Origin: Halobiforma nitratireducens JCM 10879
GTDB taxonomy: Archaea > Halobacteriota > Halobacteria > Halobacteriales > Natrialbaceae
Length of the DNA: 41,014 nucleotides
Assembly (NCBI RefSeq): GCF_000337895.1
Contig: NZ_AOMA01000080.1
Coordinates: 1 to 41,014 of the forward strand
Reading direction: 5' to 3'
Under the pieces are notes generated by a model. The model searched no databases, was not told where the DNA came from, and saw only the letters and a list, made by a program, of their open reading frames with translations. This document shows, piece after piece, positions 38,691-41,014 of this stretch; positions within the stretch are counted from its first letter, which is position 1; each line of letters starts with the position of its first letter. The translations under genes and the position numbers were made by a program.

Positions 38691-40101
38691 GCCAAACGAG
38701 ACGCCGTTGTTGCGCGCAGAGGAACTTCAGAAGTACTACGACAGCAGTAGCGGCGTCATCGACAGCATTCTCGGTCGCACGCAGTGGGTCAAAGCCGTCG
38801 ACGGCGTCGACCTCGAGCTGTACGAAGGCGAAACCCTCGGTGTCGTCGGGGAGAGTGGCTGTGGAAAGAGTACGCTCGGACAGACTCTGCTTCGACTGAT
38901 CGAGCCGACCGATGGGTCGGTCTACTACCAGGAAGCCGTCGAAAACATCGACGGACCGGGCGAGCCGGAACGACAGGAGGTCGACCTGACCGATGTCTCG
39001 GACAGCCGACTTCGAGACCTGCGAACGGACCTGCAGTACATCTTCCAGGACCCGTTCTCGAGTCTGAACCCGCGACTGACCGTCGGCGACATCATCGGCG
39101 AGCCACTCGACATTCACGGCATCGCCGAGGGTGAAGAACGGACCGAGCGCATCTACGACCTGCTGGAGACCGTCGGACTGAACGCGAGCCACGCACACCG
39201 CTATCCCCACGAGTTCTCCGGCGGACAGCGCCAGCGGATCGGTATCGCCCGTGCGCTCGCGGTTGACCCCGAGATCATCATCTGTGACGAGCCGGTCAGC
39301 GCACTGGACGTCAGTGTCCAGGCTCAGATCCTCAACCTACTCGAGGACCTCCAAGAGGAGTTCGGCCTGTCGTACATCTTCATCGCTCACGACCTGAGCG
39401 TGGTCGAGCACATCTCCGACCGGATCGCGGTGATGTACCTCGGCGAGTTCGCCGAAATCGGTACCACCGAGGAGATATTCTCGCCGCCGTACCATCCGTA
39501 TACGGAGGCGCTGCTCTCGGCGATTCCGGAACCCGACCCGCTGTGGGAAGGCGACCAGATCCTCCTGCCGGGAACCGTCCCGTCGCCGCTCGACCCGCCG
39601 TCGGGCTGTCGATTCCACACACGGTGTCCGAAGATCATCCAGCCCGAGGAGTACGACCTCGAGCAGGAAGTCTGGCGCTCGGTCGTCGACTTCAAGCTCC
39701 GGCTCGCCGAGGCAGAGAACGTCGAGTCGGTGACGGACATCTCCGAGGAAGGTGGAGATACCGAACGGGTCGATCCGACGGCGGTCTCCGGGACGGAGTT
39801 CGACGACCTGGTGCGTTCCGAGTTCGACCTCCCGGAGAACGTCGGGGATCGCGAGGCGGAACTCGTTCTCTCCCAGACGATCGACGAACTCCACGCCGGC
39901 AACATCGAGGACGCCCGCAAGCAGATGAACTCGGCGTTCGAATCCCCGTGCGAACAGTTCAACCCGGACCGCATCCCGACGGGGGACACTCACCGGATCT
40001 CGTGTCTGTTGTACGACGAGGAGTTCGAACACCAGCGCGAGCGGTATTCGGGAGCGGGTGACGACAGCGACGCGACCGGAAGCGCGATCGCGGACGACTA
40101 A
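38683..40101 (+). CDS. ABC importer ATPase, DppF-type, with C-terminal extension
   Basis: A 472-residue nucleotide-binding subunit. It has Walker [10 protein letters not shown]-loop [14 protein letters not shown], signature EFSGGQRQR, Walker [13 protein letters not shown], and H-loop [11 protein letters not shown]. The oligopeptide-type C-terminal cap has [11 protein letters not shown] (about residues 307-317). Beyond it an extension of roughly 150 residues is added, Asp/Glu-rich at first and then with a helical part ([20 protein letters not shown]) and two cysteines ([16 protein letters not shown]). Typical DppF is about 330 residues. ATG at 38683 overlaps the preceding gene by eight bases; the ORF starts earlier, at 38653, but the domain starts here. 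A hairpin and T tract follow the stop. Confidence 0.93.
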   Translation: MTEPNETPLLRAEELQKYYDSSSGVIDSILGRTQWVKAVDGVDLELYEGETLGVVGESGCGKSTLGQTLLRLIEPTDGSVYYQEAVENIDGPGEPERQEVDLTDVSDSRLRDLRTDLQYIFQDPFSSLNPRLTVGDIIGEPLDIHGIAEGEERTERIYDLLETVGLNASHAHRYPHEFSGGQRQRIGIARALAVDPEIIICDEPVSALDVSVQAQILNLLEDLQEEFGLSYIFIAHDLSVVEHISDRIAVMYLGEFAEIGTTEEIFSPPYHPYTEALLSAIPEPDPLWEGDQILLPGTVPSPLDPPSGCRFHTRCPKIIQPEEYDLEQEVWRSVVDFKLRLAEAENVESVTDISEEGGDTERVDPTAVSGTEFDDLVRSEFDLPENVGDREAELVLSQTIDELHAGNIEDARKQMNSAFESPCEQFNPDRIPTGDTHRISCLLYDEEFEHQRERYSGAGDDSDATGSAIADD

Positions 40102-40143
40102 CGACGTAGTCGTCGACCGGCTTCGCTCGATTTCCGTTTTTCC
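40093..40143 (+). terminator. Hairpin and T-rich terminator of the ABC operon
   Basis: GACGACTA at 40093-40100 pairs perfectly with TAGTCGTC at 40107-40114, overlapping the stop codon at 40099. A T-rich stretch (TTTCCGTTTTTCCC) follows at 40131-40144. The arrangement suggests transcription ends here. Confidence 0.5.
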
Positions 40144-40236
40144 CTTTCGACGGGAAGACGCTACGTCAGAGCACTCGAGCGGTACGAATCGGACCCGATC
40201 CGAACGTTTTAGTTTTCACCGTCCCTGCTATCACCA

Positions 40237-40788
40237 GTGCGTCGGATATACGACTCGGGAGCGCTTCGCCGGGACGACGAACCGTTCACTCCCAGCGAAA
40301 AAGACAAATCCTACAAGATCCAGGCGATGCGGTCGGTAAATTCGACCGCATGGAGCCGACGGGTTCTCCCGCAGGGACTCAGACACCGCGCGGTGTCGGT
40401 GACGGTTTCGACTCCGCGAGACGAGTTCGCCCTCGGGGAGCCGATTCGGTTCAAGGTGACGTTACGGAATCCGCTTCCGACCCCGGTCGCGATTTCGACG
40501 AACTCGCCGCTGTTGTGGTCGTGGACGGTCGATGGCTTCGCCGAAGCCTCGAAGGTACCGGTCCACGACCCGCCGGACGAAGAAGGCGAACTGGTCCTCG
40601 ATCGTGGCGAACGAAAGGAAGTGCGGAAGCGCTGGGACCAACTCGTTCGGGTCTCCGAAACGGAGTGGGAGCAAGTCGATCCCGGAGAACACACGATCGG
40701 TGCGGAGATCAACGTCGACGAGCCCGAGGAAAAAGGGCTCACCGGTAAAACGACCGTCCGCATCCTTCCCGAGGAGAACGCGGACTGA
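40237..40788 (+). CDS. Haloarchaeal BsuPI-like Ig-fold protein
   Basis: A 183-residue protein, probably cytoplasmic as it has no signal peptide. The N-terminal 45 residues are basic and polar. A single beta-sandwich domain follows: VSVTVSTPRDEFALGEPIRFKVTLRNPLPTPVAIS, then SPLLWSWTVDGFAEAS, LDRGERKEVRKRWDQL and PGEHTIGAEINV. This order (a W-x-W strand, a basic R-x-R-W, then a G-x-Y/H-T-x-x-A strand) resembles BsuPI, the intracellular proteinase inhibitor domain, but I judge it only related. I recall similar conserved haloarchaeal proteins, with no known function. GTG at 40237 is used as the start. The gene stands apart from the operon by 135 bases. Confidence 0.75.
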   Translation: MRRIYDSGALRRDDEPFTPSEKDKSYKIQAMRSVNSTAWSRRVLPQGLRHRAVSVTVSTPRDEFALGEPIRFKVTLRNPLPTPVAISTNSPLLWSWTVDGFAEASKVPVHDPPDEEGELVLDRGERKEVRKRWDQLVRVSETEWEQVDPGEHTIGAEINVDEPEEKGLTGKTTVRILPEENAD

Positions 40789-41014
40789 CCGCAGGACGGT
40801 ACTGTCGCGACGCGGTGGAAACGACGAGAGGCATCGTCCCCGTTCGTCTGCTCGGGTGACGAACGACAAACGGCGAGTCCTTTCGACCCCCGAAAACCGG
40901 TCTTTTCGACGTCGGGTACGGTGCGCCCATCCGTTCTAGTTTAGCAGAGTGTAGCGCCGTCTGACTAGATATCGTTGTGACTACCAGTCAGAGAAATCCG
41001 GTGGATAGTGTGAC

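Noticed and set aside
40789-41014. 226-base end of the window
   Set aside because: No gene, RNA or convincing signal seen; small ORFs here are shadows.

Overview
The window looks like chromosome of an extremely halophilic archaeon (class Halobacteria; the gene set and sequence style suggest the Natrialbales, but species cannot be fixed from sequence alone). The reasons are high GC, very acidic proteins with Asp/Glu-rich insertions, many Tat (RR) signal peptides and Tat lipoproteins, GTG starts, AT-rich boxes about 25-30 bases upstream of start codons (leaderless-type promoters), and recognisable haloarchaeal families. I recognised no rRNA, tRNA, transposase or CRISPR array. Many long reverse-strand ORFs are high-GC shadows and are omitted.

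Layout. 91-7227: a DUF2103 zinc protein, SurE nucleotidase, a small FxLYD lipoprotein, a polysaccharide flippase, a MATE exporter and a class-C-beta-lactamase-like serine hydrolase. 7332-13023: a large multi-PAS histidine kinase and DNA topoisomerase I. 13120-16191: three paralogous Tat-exported thioredoxin-fold proteins, with a methyltransferase on the other strand between the second and third. 16343-20646: a second PAS kinase, a LysE exporter, an apparently damaged membrane protein, a secreted protein and an HD hydrolase.

20860-25081: acyl-CoA metabolism, comprising the B12-binding subunit of methylmalonyl-CoA mutase overlapping its MeaB GTPase chaperone, an alpha/beta hydrolase, and on the other strand a SCP2-type thiolase overlapping a DUF35 partner. 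25547-33207: M42 aminopeptidase, a cupredoxin-bearing lipoprotein, an SRPBCC protein, a minimal FAD oxidoreductase, another lipoprotein, CoaBC, a DUF7344-type winged-helix membrane protein and a purine phosphoribosyltransferase. 33570-40101: a complete five-gene dipeptide/oligopeptide-type ABC importer operon ending in a hairpin plus T-rich tract, followed by a BsuPI-like protein.

The most striking observation is that the substrate-binding protein of the ABC operon has its lobes in circularly permuted order: the segment that is C-terminal in ordinary family-5 binding proteins sits directly behind the lipobox, and the usual N-terminal part follows it. Other points of interest are the thioredoxin paralogues that differ in their CxxC and cis-Pro positions, a perfect dyad over the start of the large kinase, a possible 16-codon upstream ORF before the DUF7344-type gene, and several hexamer or heptamer repeat tracts.
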